A DNA stretch of 53,525 nucleotides from contig NZ_QEVW01000023.1 in NCBI RefSeq assembly GCF_003287275.1, positions 1-53,525 of the forward strand, in the 5' to 3' direction. The DNA is from Paenibacillus taichungensis (GTDB taxonomy: Bacteria; Bacillota; Bacilli; Paenibacillales; Paenibacillaceae). Each line of letters starts with the position of its first letter. The first letter of the stretch is position 1. Below are positions 24,095 to 33,389 of the stretch, piece by piece. Both the position numbers and the translations under genes were made by a program. The notes under the pieces were generated by a model that searched no databases, was not told the DNA's origin, and was given only the letters and a program-made list of their open reading frames with translations.

Positions 24095-26173
24095 ATGACC
24101 CAATCAAACCAAAAGACCCGCAAACGCGGGTTCCGCATATGGAAAGTCATCAAAAGCCTTTCTCTGCTCGCTATTCTAGGCCTAATCGCCATGGCAGCAG
24201 CATTGGTCTATCTATACGCCACCAGCCTGCCACTGGCGGACTCCGATCGCAATTCCAGGCTGCTGGACAGCCAGGGCGAAGTCATTGCCACTTTCTCGGC
24301 AGGCGGCAAAGACTCGGTACCGGTACAGTTGGGAGATATCTCACCTGATTTGGTTAACGCTACACTTGCTGTAGAGGACCGCAAGTTCTATGATCATGTC
24401 GGCTTCGACATCCGAGGGATGGGACGGGCCGTACTCGTCAACCTGGAACATATGCAGATGTCCCAGGGCGCAAGTACACTGACGCAACAACTCGCGCGCA
24501 ACTTGTATTTATCCCATGAAAAGACATGGACCCGCAAAGCCAAGGAAGCCATGTACACGGCACAATTGGAGATGAAATACAGCAAGGATGAAATTCTGCA
24601 GATGTACCTGAACGAAATTTATTACGGTCACGGCGCCTACGGGATCGAAGCAGCCTCACGGATGTATTTTGGCAAATCGGCCAAACAGCTGACGCTCGCC
24701 GAAAGTGCCATGCTTGCAGGGATTCCAAAGGGGCCGACCTACTATTCTCCATATAATCATATGAAGAACGCCAAGGACCGGCAGAAGGTTGTATTGAATG
24801 CCATGGCTGACATCGGCAAAATCACGCAAGCGGAAGCAGACAAGGCTTATGAGGAAATGCTCTCGTTTAAACCCGAAAGTGAACGCAAAACCGTGGAAAG
24901 TGCACCTTATTTCCGCGATTATATCCGTAATTTGGCCATCAAAGAGCTGGGGATCAGCGAAGCGATGCTGGATCATGGAGGATTGAATATCTACACCACG
25001 CTGGATTTGCGTGTGCAAAAAGCGGCGGAAGACGCCGTAGCCAAAGGTATGGACGCCAAAAGCGAGCTCGAAACCGCTCTGGTATCGATCGATCCGCGTA
25101 CCGGATACATCAAAGCGATGGTTGGCGGCAAAAACTACCGCACCAATCAGATTAACCATGTACTGGCGACTACACGCCAGCCGGGATCGGCTTTTAAACC
25201 AATTATGTATCTGGCTGCCCTGGAATCGAAACAGCTCACCAGTGCTTCCATGTTTAAAAGCGAGCCGACCCTGTTTCATTATGACAATGATCGCAAGACC
25301 TATAAACCCGGCAACTTCGGGGATAAGTATTTAGGTGAGATTGATCTGAGACAGGCTATCGCCGCTTCGGACAACATCTACGCGGTAAATACGATTATGC
25401 AGATTGGACCTGAACAAGTGGTGAAAATGGCCAAAAACCTAGGGATTACGAGCAATATGAGCCCGGTACCTTCCCTTGCACTCGGCACCTCACCGGTTAG
25501 TCCACTGGAGATGGCTTCAGCATTCTCCGCTATCGCCGCAGGTGGCCAAAGAACTCCTCCTGTAGCCATTCTGCAAGTGACGGATGCCGCAGGACGAGTA
25601 CTCTATGAATCACCTCAGACCAAGGCCGAGAGGGTCGTTGAACCCGCTGCCGCTTATGTATTAACACGGCTGATGGAAAGTGTGTTCGAAAATGGTGGAA
25701 CGGGCAATCGAGTATCTGCAACCATTAAGCGACCTGTCGCCGGCAAAACGGGTACAACCAATACGGATGCTTGGCTAGTCGGCTTCACTCCAGAGCTCTC
25801 AACAGCTGTCTGGGTCGGTTACGATCAAGGCAAAGCTATTTCCACATCCGACGGGCGTCGTGCGGCACCCATGTTTGCCCAATTCACGGAACAGGCACTC
25901 GCCAGTGTTCCGCCGAAGATTTTCACCGTACCGGATAACGTTGTCAGCGTATATATCGATCCCGAATCCGGCAAACTGGCTGGCAATGGCTGTGCCGAGA
26001 AACGGCTGGAAGTTTTTATTGATGGCACGGAACCGACCGAGGTCTGTCGCAGCGCTTCGGACGATCCGGGTTCAGAGAATGATAAAGACAGTCGCGAAGT
26101 GCAAAACCAGCAGGGCATACAGGAAGAGAAACATTCATGGTGGAAGGATTTCAAACGCTGGTGGGTTGAATAA
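24095..26173 (+). CDS. pbpG: Class A penicillin-binding protein (bifunctional), PbpG-like
   Basis: Membrane-anchored peptidoglycan polymerase with 692 residues from the ATG at 24095 (AAAGGAG 8 nt upstream; the longer frame lacks a site). Order: short cytoplasmic basic tail, membrane helix about 21-41, glycosyltransferase domain with the catalytic Glu E94 (VEDRKFYDH) and GASTLTQQLARN, then a transpeptidase domain with S365-x-x-K368 (GSAFKP), S425-D-N and K551-T-G (AGKTGTTN). All key residues are present. The C-terminal tail is charged (SENDKDSREVQNQQG...). Size and place beside speEB and ywhD match B. subtilis PbpG (YwhE). Confidence 0.93.
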   Translation: MTQSNQKTRKRGFRIWKVIKSLSLLAILGLIAMAAALVYLYATSLPLADSDRNSRLLDSQGEVIATFSAGGKDSVPVQLGDISPDLVNATLAVEDRKFYDHVGFDIRGMGRAVLVNLEHMQMSQGASTLTQQLARNLYLSHEKTWTRKAKEAMYTAQLEMKYSKDEILQMYLNEIYYGHGAYGIEAASRMYFGKSAKQLTLAESAMLAGIPKGPTYYSPYNHMKNAKDRQKVVLNAMADIGKITQAEADKAYEEMLSFKPESERKTVESAPYFRDYIRNLAIKELGISEAMLDHGGLNIYTTLDLRVQKAAEDAVAKGMDAKSELETALVSIDPRTGYIKAMVGGKNYRTNQINHVLATTRQPGSAFKPIMYLAALESKQLTSASMFKSEPTLFHYDNDRKTYKPGNFGDKYLGEIDLRQAIAASDNIYAVNTIMQIGPEQVVKMAKNLGITSNMSPVPSLALGTSPVSPLEMASAFSAIAAGGQRTPPVAILQVTDAAGRVLYESPQTKAERVVEPAAAYVLTRLMESVFENGGTGNRVSATIKRPVAGKTGTTNTDAWLVGFTPELSTAVWVGYDQGKAISTSDGRRAAPMFAQFTEQALASVPPKIFTVPDNVVSVYIDPESGKLAGNGCAEKRLEVFIDGTEPTEVCRSASDDPGSENDKDSREVQNQQGIQEEKHSWWKDFKRWWVE

Positions 26174-26240
26174 CCAAAGTGACGTAAATACGTAATGACG
26201 TAATTGCGTCAGCATCCGCAAAATTCAATTTTAGCATACA

Positions 26241-26295
26241 AGCAAAAGCCCCGAACCGATTATCTCGGTCACGGGGCTTTTGCTTCTTCTTTTTT
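26241..26295. terminator. Bidirectional terminator pbpG / ywhD
   Basis: AAGCAAAAGCCCCG pairs perfectly with CGGGGCTTTTGCTT; a T-rich run follows on the plus strand. It separates the convergent genes. Confidence 0.9.
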
Positions 26296-26319
26296 TGAAC
26301 AGCTTAGAACATTCATTAA

Positions 26320-26823
26320 TTAAGCGAGCGCCTCTTTCAACTCATCCGGAGAAGTGTTCCACCATTCTTCGTTGTGCGTAATCAACAGCGTCTTGAGTGC
26401 TGCGCGATCCTCAGGTCCAAGATCATCCAGCATGAACCGCCGCTTCATAGCATAATCCATGCGGTTCACATGATCGGCCAGCAGTTTCCATCCACGACGC
26501 GCCTCTGTATCAATCCACATCTCACACGCAGTTGCACCACCATAGAACTGCCCCTGTTCGTTACGGTCCACAGCTACCCATACCAGCCATACCTGGCGTC
26601 CATTGGGTACGTCCTCACGGTTGGTTGAGAACTTGATGTTGCGCTCCACTTTACTCTTTGCATGCATCGCACCAATATCGATCTTAGCTTCTCCGTTATC
26701 AATAATAACTGGAGACAGGTTGTTCAGATCTATGGAACCTGCACCGAAGCCTTTGTGTTTGCTCTTTGCACTAACGATATTCAAGGCAATCTGTTTTTTG
26801 CCGTTTTGCTCGTTTTGGTCCAT
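26320..26823 (-). CDS. ywhD: YwhD family protein
   Basis: A 167-residue soluble protein that matches the YwhD family by its central DVPNGRQVWLVWVAVDR and the conserved FYGGATACEMWIDTEARRGW segment. No catalytic motif or signal peptide. GGAGG lies 9 nt before the ATG at 26823. In B. subtilis ywhD also neighbours pbpG and a metallopeptidase gene, so context supports the name. Function unknown. Confidence 0.85.
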   Translation of the reverse strand: MDQNEQNGKKQIALNIVSAKSKHKGFGAGSIDLNNLSPVIIDNGEAKIDIGAMHAKSKVERNIKFSTNREDVPNGRQVWLVWVAVDRNEQGQFYGGATACEMWIDTEARRGWKLLADHVNRMDYAMKRRFMLDDLGPEDRAALKTLLITHNEEWWNTSPDELKEALA

Positions 26824-26925
26824 GTTTTATAGCCTCCAAGGGTTGATACAAATATTTTAACTAATAATCGCCCCAATGCAAACATATACATGCTGTAGAT
26901 GCTTGTCAACGGGAGGTATTTAACG

Positions 26926-28917
26926 ATGATTCCACGACGCGCCAAGAGCTGGCTCACCGCAATTATAACCCTGTGTGTAGTTGCCGGGGGGATATGGCTT
27001 GGTCTGGGTTCCACACGCTCCATTCATTCTGACTTGCCTGCGCTCGCCCCAGAATCGGGCAAGCCTACGGCACCCGTCAAAACCCAAACATCTCCGGAAA
27101 GTATACAAACACCTACCGCTGAAGTGTTCAGCAACCGCGTAGTGGAATATCACATGGATGTGAAGCTGGTAGACGGAAATGTACTTCAGGGGACTCAGAC
27201 GATAACCTGGACACATCCAGGTAAGAAAACTGTCAGCGAGCTTTATTTTCACATGTATCCCAATGCCTTCTCTTCTGCTGACACCACTTTTATGAAAGAA
27301 TCCGGGGGGAAACTTCGTGGTGATGTCATGCCCACGAACGGTTATGGTTCCATGCATATTACAGAAATGAAAACAGAGGACGGGCTTTCTCTCTTGCATC
27401 GGATGCAATATGTGCAACCGGATGACGGAAACATGAAAGATACTACCCTCATTAAGGTACGGCTGCCCAAACCCGTTAAAGGCGGTGAAAGCATAACGCT
27501 TCACACCCGATTTGAGGTCAAGCTACCGAAAATTTTTGCCCGCATGGGAACGGCAGATAATTTTGTAATGGCAGGTCAATGGTTCCCTAAACTTAGTGTA
27601 TATGAGCCAGTAGGCACACGAGGTCAGACGACCGAAGGCTGGAATCTGCATCAGTATCATGGAAATTCAGAGTTTTATGCTGATTTCGGTATCTATAGTG
27701 TGCGTATTCGGGTACCGGAAACATACAAAGTAGCTGCTACTGGTTTCCCGACCCAGCAAGCTGTTGTGAAGAACGGAGAAAAAATATATCAGTTCTATGC
27801 CGATGATGTGCATGACTTTGCCTGGTCAGCCTCTCCTGATTTTGTTTATGCGGAAGAGCCCTTCTCCGCTCCCAATGTGCCAGGCGTTCGAATCAAGCTG
27901 TATCTCGACCCTGCTCATCAGGATCTGAAGGAACGTTATTTCTACGCCGCCAAAGCAGCGCTATCCAATTATAGCAAGTGGTTTGGCCCCTATCCGTATT
28001 CCACACTGTCCATCGTTGTCCCGCCCAAATCGGGGAATGGCGCAGGAGGAATGGAATACCCTACTTTGGTCACTGCCTTCGGTGCGGATGATTCTGCACC
28101 TGGTTACGATCTGGAACGCACGGTTGTGCACGAGATCGGGCATCAGTATTTTTACGGCATGGTCGCGAGTAATGAATTTGAAGAGGCTTGGCTGGATGAA
28201 GGATTCACCTCCTATGCAGAAGACAAAGTGATGGAACAGGAATACGGACTTATCCCGAATCTGCCTGTACAATCAGGTCTCATTACTTCTCCAGCTTCAC
28301 TGACACAGGACTCCTGGAAGTTTGATTCCCAGAATCAATATGCAGCGAACGTATACACACGAGGCAAGCTTGTATTACTCGGGATAGAACAACAGGTTGG
28401 TGCCAAAACGATGGAGCGTATTCTCTCGACCTATGTAAAGAAATACCGCTTCAAGCACCCTACTTCGTCTGATTTTCAAAAGGTCGTGGAGCAAGTAACC
28501 CGTACATCCTGGACTGATTATTTCAATCAGTATATATACGGAGACGGAATGGCTGACTTTGCAGTGGAGAAGATCGCAATCAATTCTATCCTAAAAGACG
28601 GTCAAACGTTGTACGAGTCGTCCATTACAGTCCAGAAAAAAGGCAGTGAATATAAAAAGGTGCCTGTTCGAATTATGTTCGAAGACGGGAAAACCATGAC
28701 GAAAGAATGGGATGGCAGCGAGGAGCGCATTACCTACAAACTGACCTACACTTCCCCTGTTTCCTGGGCTATGACTGACCCGCTATACACAATTGTGCTG
28801 GAGAACCATCATATAAACAATTTCCTGAGAGCCGGACTGGATGAGCCAACCAAATCCCGCTGGAGCATGAGCGCAACCAAACTTATAGAAGCCATATTCG
28901 GAAGTCTGTCATGGTGA
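26926..28917 (+). CDS. Membrane-anchored M1 family metallopeptidase
   Basis: A 663-residue zinc aminopeptidase-like protein. An N-terminal membrane helix (about 9-28) anchors it outside the cell. A beta-sandwich domain follows, then the catalytic domain with GAGGMEYP (373-380, the GxMEN-type substrate motif), HEIGH (H402, H406) and the third zinc ligand E425 (WLDEGF). The ATG at 26926 is chosen for its GGGAGG site. The stop lies 10 nt before the next gene, so the two are co-transcribed. The substrate is unknown; M1 members usually trim N-terminal residues of peptides. Confidence 0.9.
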   Translation: MIPRRAKSWLTAIITLCVVAGGIWLGLGSTRSIHSDLPALAPESGKPTAPVKTQTSPESIQTPTAEVFSNRVVEYHMDVKLVDGNVLQGTQTITWTHPGKKTVSELYFHMYPNAFSSADTTFMKESGGKLRGDVMPTNGYGSMHITEMKTEDGLSLLHRMQYVQPDDGNMKDTTLIKVRLPKPVKGGESITLHTRFEVKLPKIFARMGTADNFVMAGQWFPKLSVYEPVGTRGQTTEGWNLHQYHGNSEFYADFGIYSVRIRVPETYKVAATGFPTQQAVVKNGEKIYQFYADDVHDFAWSASPDFVYAEEPFSAPNVPGVRIKLYLDPAHQDLKERYFYAAKAALSNYSKWFGPYPYSTLSIVVPPKSGNGAGGMEYPTLVTAFGADDSAPGYDLERTVVHEIGHQYFYGMVASNEFEEAWLDEGFTSYAEDKVMEQEYGLIPNLPVQSGLITSPASLTQDSWKFDSQNQYAANVYTRGKLVLLGIEQQVGAKTMERILSTYVKKYRFKHPTSSDFQKVVEQVTRTSWTDYFNQYIYGDGMADFAVEKIAINSILKDGQTLYESSITVQKKGSEYKKVPVRIMFEDGKTMTKEWDGSEERITYKLTYTSPVSWAMTDPLYTIVLENHHINNFLRAGLDEPTKSRWSMSATKLIEAIFGSLSW

Positions 28918-28927
28918 GGTGGATACA

Positions 28928-29770
28928 GTGAAAGCGAAAATACGTGAAGGCTGGTTTCTCGTCCGTCAACATATGTTTATTGCAGCACTCTTATTTCTCT
29001 ATCAATTAGTATGGGGATACTTTCTTTATCGAATGGTTCAGTCAGCTGTGGTCCCGCTGCTCCTGCGTTATCCCGACCCTGATACAGGGGAACTCAGTAC
29101 GATTTTATTCAAAATGGAGAGTCAACTCGGCCTGACTATGAATCCAGAGGTCCATCGCTATTTATGGATTTTAGGGGCTATGCTGCTGCTACGGATGCTA
29201 ATTAGCCCTCTTATTCAGGCAGGGCTGCTCTATTCGCTCCAGCATTATAATCATTCGGAAGAGCGCATTCCATTCATTCGCGGCATCAAAAATTTGTGGA
29301 AACCATTGCTGTTGCTCCACACCATTCGCACCCTATTGCTGCTGCTACCGGCTTATTGGCTCGCACCAAAACTTTATTCCATCCTTATGGAAGGTTTTCA
29401 TTCCCTCCATCTGCTCCTGCCTGGTATTCCCTATGTTGCTGGTTGGATTGTATACGGGTGGGTTATCCATCATATCCTGCTCTACATGCAGTTTGGTATC
29501 TCAGCACCTGATGGGGAAGGCGGAGCACGTGGTACGTTTCAAGCTCTATGGATTGCACTACGCCAGGTCATCACTCTAATCGGCATTGCTGTCCTGCTGG
29601 GTGGCCTTCATCTCCTGGTATTTGGTGCCTTTACTTCAGCTTCATGGTTACTAACGGGCTTAACCGGTCTTATACTACAACAGACGTATCCACTTGCCCG
29701 GTGCTTGCTGAGCCTATGGAAAATATGCGCCCATTTCCGGTTATGGCAGTCCAACTCGGTCAAAGATTAA
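28928..29770 (+). CDS. Polytopic membrane protein, unknown function
   Basis: About 280 residues with five or six membrane helices (for example FIAALLFLYQLVWGYFL, YLWILGAMLLLRMLI, LLLLHTIRTLLLLLPAYWL, VAGWIVYGWVIHHILLYM, LIGIAVLLGGLHLLVFG). No transporter or enzyme motif seen. The GTG at 28928 is taken as the start because GAGGTGG lies 6 nt before it; another GTG at 28919 has no such site. It starts 10 nt after the M1 peptidase gene, whose end contains the ribosome site, so it may assist or localise that peptidase. Confidence 0.72.
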   Translation: MKAKIREGWFLVRQHMFIAALLFLYQLVWGYFLYRMVQSAVVPLLLRYPDPDTGELSTILFKMESQLGLTMNPEVHRYLWILGAMLLLRMLISPLIQAGLLYSLQHYNHSEERIPFIRGIKNLWKPLLLLHTIRTLLLLLPAYWLAPKLYSILMEGFHSLHLLLPGIPYVAGWIVYGWVIHHILLYMQFGISAPDGEGGARGTFQALWIALRQVITLIGIAVLLGGLHLLVFGAFTSASWLLTGLTGLILQQTYPLARCLLSLWKICAHFRLWQSNSVKD

Positions 29771-29838
29771 CGTGCATAGTTAAAAATTGTTACCATCTCT
29801 ATGTAAAGTTGTTTTCATTAAACGCCTTTAAAAAAGCA

Positions 29839-29877
29839 AACCTCGACCTTTCCCCGTCAAAGGTCGAGGTTTTTTTT
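29839..29877 (+). terminator. Terminator after the M1 peptidase operon
   Basis: AACCTCGACCTTT and AAAGGTCGAGGTT pair perfectly over 13 bp, followed by eight T. Confidence 0.93.
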
Positions 29878-30014
29878 GCTAATTTTGCTGTTAAACGTTG
29901 CCAAAGTGGTATACCTCTGTTACAATAATCGCAGTGAGTTTTTAGTAACAACTTTGTAATCTTTACCTTCATATTTGTAACTACTTAAAATTTAATCGTC
30001 ATTTCTTGTTTTCA

Positions 30015-30143
30015 CAGGTGCATAACTAGCAGCCAAATTCCTAGCACCTGGGAAGCGGGGGAACCAGTTATGGGTGAATTGATCTTGCAACAGAGGGATC
30101 ATAGGGGACCTTCAACCGAATCCTTAAGCTAACCTCGCAGGCA
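30015..30143 (+). promoter_or_regulatory. c-di-AMP riboswitch (ydaO-yuaA type)
   Basis: The leader contains the conserved blocks GGGAAGCGGGGGAACC (30050-30065), GGGTGAATT, GGGGACCTTCAACCGAATCC and AAGCTAACCTCGCAGGCA in the order found in the ydaO motif. It ends just before the ribosome site of an NlpC/P60 gene. Known members switch off cell-wall hydrolase and ion transport genes when c-di-AMP is high. No terminator is seen within it, so control of translation or of an early stop is open. The 160 nt upstream hold nothing else clear. Confidence 0.88.
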
Positions 30144-30161
30144 TTGGAAGGGGTATATCTC

Positions 30162-30632
30162 TTGTTTAAAAAGAAATTAACCGCAGCTGTACTCAGCATC
30201 ACATTCGCATTATCGCTTGGAGCAGGCAGCGCATTCGCAGATTCAAAAATGGACCAAGTCATTGATTCGGCAATGGGAACTACATACAAAAGCGGAGGAA
30301 CAACGCTTAACGGCTTTGACTGCTCTGGGTTTACAAGTTATGTATTCGACAAGCTGGGTATTGATTTGGCTCGCCAATCGAGTTCGCAATTCGACATGGG
30401 TGATTCAGTATCCCGTATGGAAATGAGACCAGGTGATCTGGTATTCTTCAATACAACGGGCAAAGGGGTTTCACACGTAGGTATCTTTGTAGGGGATGGA
30501 AAGTTTGCACACTCTTCTTCTTCCAAAGGAGTTACAATCAGCGCATTAAGCGAAAGCTACTGGGCTAACCGCTATGTTGGCGCTAAACGCATTATGAGCA
30601 CGGACGCATATGAGACATTGGCCATCGACTAG
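30162..30632 (+). CDS. Secreted NlpC/P60 cell-wall endopeptidase
   Basis: A 156-residue cysteine peptidase expected to cut peptidoglycan stem peptides outside the cell. Signal peptide: MFKKK, hydrophobic core, AFA-DS cleavage near residue 27. Catalytic residues: C54 (FDCSGF), H105 (SHVGIF) and H117. It has no separate wall-binding domain. The TTG at 30162 is taken as the start, 8 nt after GGAAGGGG; an earlier TTG overlaps that site. A c-di-AMP riboswitch lies immediately upstream, linking hydrolase level to wall or osmotic state. Confidence 0.93.
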   Translation: MFKKKLTAAVLSITFALSLGAGSAFADSKMDQVIDSAMGTTYKSGGTTLNGFDCSGFTSYVFDKLGIDLARQSSSQFDMGDSVSRMEMRPGDLVFFNTTGKGVSHVGIFVGDGKFAHSSSSKGVTISALSESYWANRYVGAKRIMSTDAYETLAID

Positions 30633-30690
30633 GGACAAGCTGAGCAACGTCATGCTGTAACAATAACACTACTGTAACGAAGCATAATAG

Positions 30691-30736
30691 AACCGTCTGG
30701 TACATTCTCCGCAGGAATGTGTCCGGCGGTTTTTTT
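30691..30736 (+). terminator. Terminator of the NlpC/P60 gene
   Basis: AACCGTCTGG...CATTC / GAATG...CCGGCGGTT with small mismatches, followed by seven T. The rest of 30737-31025 shows no gene or clear signal. Confidence 0.85.
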
Positions 30737-31025
30737 GTGCTTCGTTTCCTTTAACGTATTCGAGACAGCTATCAAATCTAACTTTAACTTTTTTTGAGCT
30801 ATTTTTTGTTGCTTCGTCCGTGCTCTTATAATGTTTTTACCCATCCCACTATAATATAAACGAAATTACCGGAACTTTTGTTTCACTTTTTTTTCTAAAA
30901 CGGGGGCTTGCCAAATGAACACCTCTTTTGTAGAGTGGAAACAAGCTTAGATACGGAATGACATATGTATATGGACAAATCAGAATCATTATAGCTTGTT
31001 CACAATGAGAGGAGCGTACAGTTGT

Positions 31026-31520
31026 ATGGATGAAGCCCCTGTGACGTTTCACGTTGTGCCCATGCAAGAAGAACATGCGGAGCTCATCTGCGATTGGCAG
31101 TATGACCCGCCTTATAATATTTATAGCTGGCTGCCCTGGGAGCAGATGAAAGCACTTGAAGTAGAATTCGGCGATCCCCAGCTGCGGAAGGAACAATATG
31201 CGGTAGTGCTGGGAGAGGATCAGCAAATTTGCGGTTTCGCTCAATATTTCCCGCTTGAAGGTGTCACCCGCATTGGTCTGGGTATGCACCCTGAACGCTG
31301 TGGTCATGGACAAGGGAAGGCTTTTGTATCGGCCATTGTGCAGGAAGCCATTCGCCGGAACCCTGCAAACGAAATTGATCTGGAAGTTCTGACCTGGAAT
31401 GACCGGGCCATTCGCGTCTATCTTAAAGCCGGATTTGTTACGCAGGATACATATGAACGACAGACGCCGAGTGGTTTGCAACCTTTTTACTGCATGGTCT
31501 ATGAGGGTCCTCGCGGGTAA
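31026..31520 (+). CDS. GNAT family N-acetyltransferase
   Basis: A 164-residue protein with the GNAT core: FAQYFPLEGVTRIGLGMHPE (beta strands before the acetyl-CoA site), the motif A-like RCGHGQGKAFVSAIVQEAI, and the C-terminal LEVLTWNDRAIRVYLKAGFV. The Gly-x-Gly-x-Gly/Ala pyrophosphate loop is present. The ATG at 31026 lies 11 nt after GAGGAG; an earlier TTG would overlap that site. Substrate unknown. Monocistronic. Confidence 0.85.
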   Translation: MDEAPVTFHVVPMQEEHAELICDWQYDPPYNIYSWLPWEQMKALEVEFGDPQLRKEQYAVVLGEDQQICGFAQYFPLEGVTRIGLGMHPERCGHGQGKAFVSAIVQEAIRRNPANEIDLEVLTWNDRAIRVYLKAGFVTQDTYERQTPSGLQPFYCMVYEGPRG

Positions 31521-31670
31521 ATAAGGCTTAAAATCACCCTAAAAAGTCCCCTGTTATGTGATTAGTTCAAAAAATTACCACAAAATGCTATGATGTCACT
31601 ACAGGTTCCGTTATAATGATATGGATAGTTTCAAGTTAGATGATCTTTCATTCTGGAGGGGACATAAGGG

Positions 31671-32030
31671 ATGCACAAATGGATCATGAGCGGGGTATTT
31701 TTTGCAGCGTGCGCTTTAGCTATTGTACTAATGTTTACGCTTCCAGGGAAAGAGGAAGTTGCTGAAGAAGCGAAACCGACGATGCCGCAAGTTACAATGG
31801 ATGCAGGACAGGCCGAGGCACTGGTCAAAGCAAACTGTATTACCTGCCACGGTGATCAGCTTCAAGGGGGCATGGGCCCTAGTCTGCAGAAGATTGGCAG
31901 CCAGGACGATGTGGAGAAGATTTATACGACCATCGTCAAAGGTAAAAGCGGCGGCATGCCTTCGTTCAAAGACAAGCTGAAGGATGAAGAAATCGCGAAT
32001 ATTGCGATGTGGCTGGCGGAGAAGAAGTAA
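31671..32030 (+). CDS. Membrane-anchored cytochrome c (c-551/CccA type)
   Basis: A 119-residue monohaem cytochrome with an N-terminal membrane anchor (about 4-24), a Glu/Ala-rich linker, the haem motif C56-I-T-C59-H60, and the likely distal ligand M96 (SGGMPSF). It would carry electrons on the outer face of the membrane to a terminal oxidase. GGAGGGG lies 9 nt before the ATG. Resembles Bacillus small cytochromes CccA/CccB; no oxidase genes are nearby. A weak hairpin at 32078-32113 may be its terminator. Confidence 0.9.
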   Translation: MHKWIMSGVFFAACALAIVLMFTLPGKEEVAEEAKPTMPQVTMDAGQAEALVKANCITCHGDQLQGGMGPSLQKIGSQDDVEKIYTTIVKGKSGGMPSFKDKLKDEEIANIAMWLAEKK

Positions 32031-32203
32031 TCCAAGACGCCCCAGGCGTTCAGATTGTGGAGAGTTGCAGGTATAGAGAGTGTGGTGGCTTTAGTCACCT
32101 CCTGCTCTTTAAGCATGCTATAAACCACGCTGACGCTTGACGCACACGTAGGCAACCCTTATTCGTCTTTCAGGGTTGCTGGATTTATCAATGGTCATAC
32201 AGA

Positions 32204-32246
32204 GAAGAGGCTCTTACTCTCCCGTACTGGGAAGTAAGAGCCTCTT
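32204..32246. repeat. Inverted repeat between cytochrome c and ribokinase genes
   Basis: AGAGGCTCTTACT (from 32206) pairs with AGTAAGAGCCTCT (to 32245), 13 bp. It probably ends the convergent transcripts, though the T runs are poor on both sides. A second small repeat, GCAACCCT/AGGGTTGC, is at 32152-32179. Confidence 0.7.
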
Positions 32247-32357
32247 GCTCATTTCAGGGATGGGATGCTTGGATGAAAACGTATACCGTGCTAATGCTCC
32301 TCTGTTGCAGTGGCTCATCCCACCTACCGCCTCTGATTCAGCTAAAGCATGCATAGA

Positions 32358-33359
32358 CTACTGGGCCTTTGCCTTCTGCTCGGCAAGAAAAGCCTGCACT
32401 TCACGTGCGGACGGCATCCCGGACTGGGCGCCGAGCTTCGTCACGGACAACGCGGCTGCGCCCATGGCGAAGCTTACCGCCGCGTCCAGCGTCTCTCCGC
32501 GCGCGAGGGCTACTGCCAGCGCGCCGTTGAAGCAATCGCCAGCGCCGGTCGTGTCGACGGCGCTTACGGCGTAGCCGGGCGCACGGCACGCGCCGGCTCG
32601 CCCTGCCTGTACGCGGCCGTTAGGCGCTGCCGCGTACACAGCCCCCTCGGGGCCGAGCGTCGTGACGACAGCGGCCCCGAGGGATGCGGCGAGCTCTGCG
32701 ACCGCCGCATCCACGTCTTCCGGCCGGAGATCATCCCGGCCGGTGAGCACGGCGAGCTCGCTGCGGTTCGGCGTAATGACGTCGACGCACCGCAGCAGCT
32801 CCTGGGGCAGACCCGGCACAGCAGGTGCCGGGTTGAGCACCACCAATGCGCTGCCTTCAGCCGCCAGTTGGGCGGCGCGGGTGACCGCAGGCAGCGGGAT
32901 CTCCAGCTGCAGCAGCACCGCTGCGGCTGCAGTCAGGCTTTTTACCGTATCCGCCTCTTCCAGCATCGCAGGCACAACCTGCCCATTCGCTCCAGGAATA
33001 ACAATAATCCGGTTATCTCCTTTGGAGAGCCAGATGGAGGCCGTACCAGTAACAGTATCATCGAGAATGCGAACTTGCGAGGCATCTGCCCCGCTTTCCG
33101 TTAGACTGTGCAGTAGGCGTTCACCAAAACCATCCGAACCTACCGCACCAACCATCGTTGTCTGTCCGCCCAGTCGTGCAGCAGCAACCGCCTGATTAGC
33201 GCCTTTGCCCCCGGCCAAATAATGCAGTTCCTCCCCGCTCACCGTCTCGCCTTCCTCAGGAATGATGTCCGTCTTCACCACCAGATCCATATTAAGGCTG
33301 CCTACGACAGCAATAAGAGGTTTGTTCTGATTATCGTCTGACATGTATGTTTCACTCAT
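32358..33359 (-). CDS. rbsK: Ribokinase (PfkB family)
   Basis: Phosphorylates ribose at O5. The 333 residues contain both PfkB signatures: the N-terminal GGKGANQAVAAARLGG and the C-terminal VDTTGAGDCFNGALAV with the catalytic base Asp. The start at 33359 has a poor ribosome site; a second ATG five codons later is equally possible. The gene follows the carbinolamine dehydratase gene by 30 nt. No rbs transporter genes are near. The 3' half (about 32400-32900) is far richer in GC than the 5' part and the neighbours. Confidence 0.93.
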   Translation of the reverse strand: MSETYMSDDNQNKPLIAVVGSLNMDLVVKTDIIPEEGETVSGEELHYLAGGKGANQAVAAARLGGQTTMVGAVGSDGFGERLLHSLTESGADASQVRILDDTVTGTASIWLSKGDNRIIVIPGANGQVVPAMLEEADTVKSLTAAAAVLLQLEIPLPAVTRAAQLAAEGSALVVLNPAPAVPGLPQELLRCVDVITPNRSELAVLTGRDDLRPEDVDAAVAELAASLGAAVVTTLGPEGAVYAAAPNGRVQAGRAGACRAPGYAVSAVDTTGAGDCFNGALAVALARGETLDAAVSFAMGAAALSVTKLGAQSGMPSAREVQAFLAEQKAKAQ

Positions 33360-33389
33360 TTCCGGTAGTGCGATAATAACCGATCCAGG

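Noticed and set aside
26173..26230. Repeated GACGTAA/TACGTAA words after pbpG
   Set aside because: Short AT-rich repeats with a small palindrome; too weak to distinguish from chance.
30849..31481. A 210-codon minus-strand frame across the GNAT gene
   Set aside because: Antisense shadow; the plus-strand frame has clear acetyltransferase motifs and a ribosome site.
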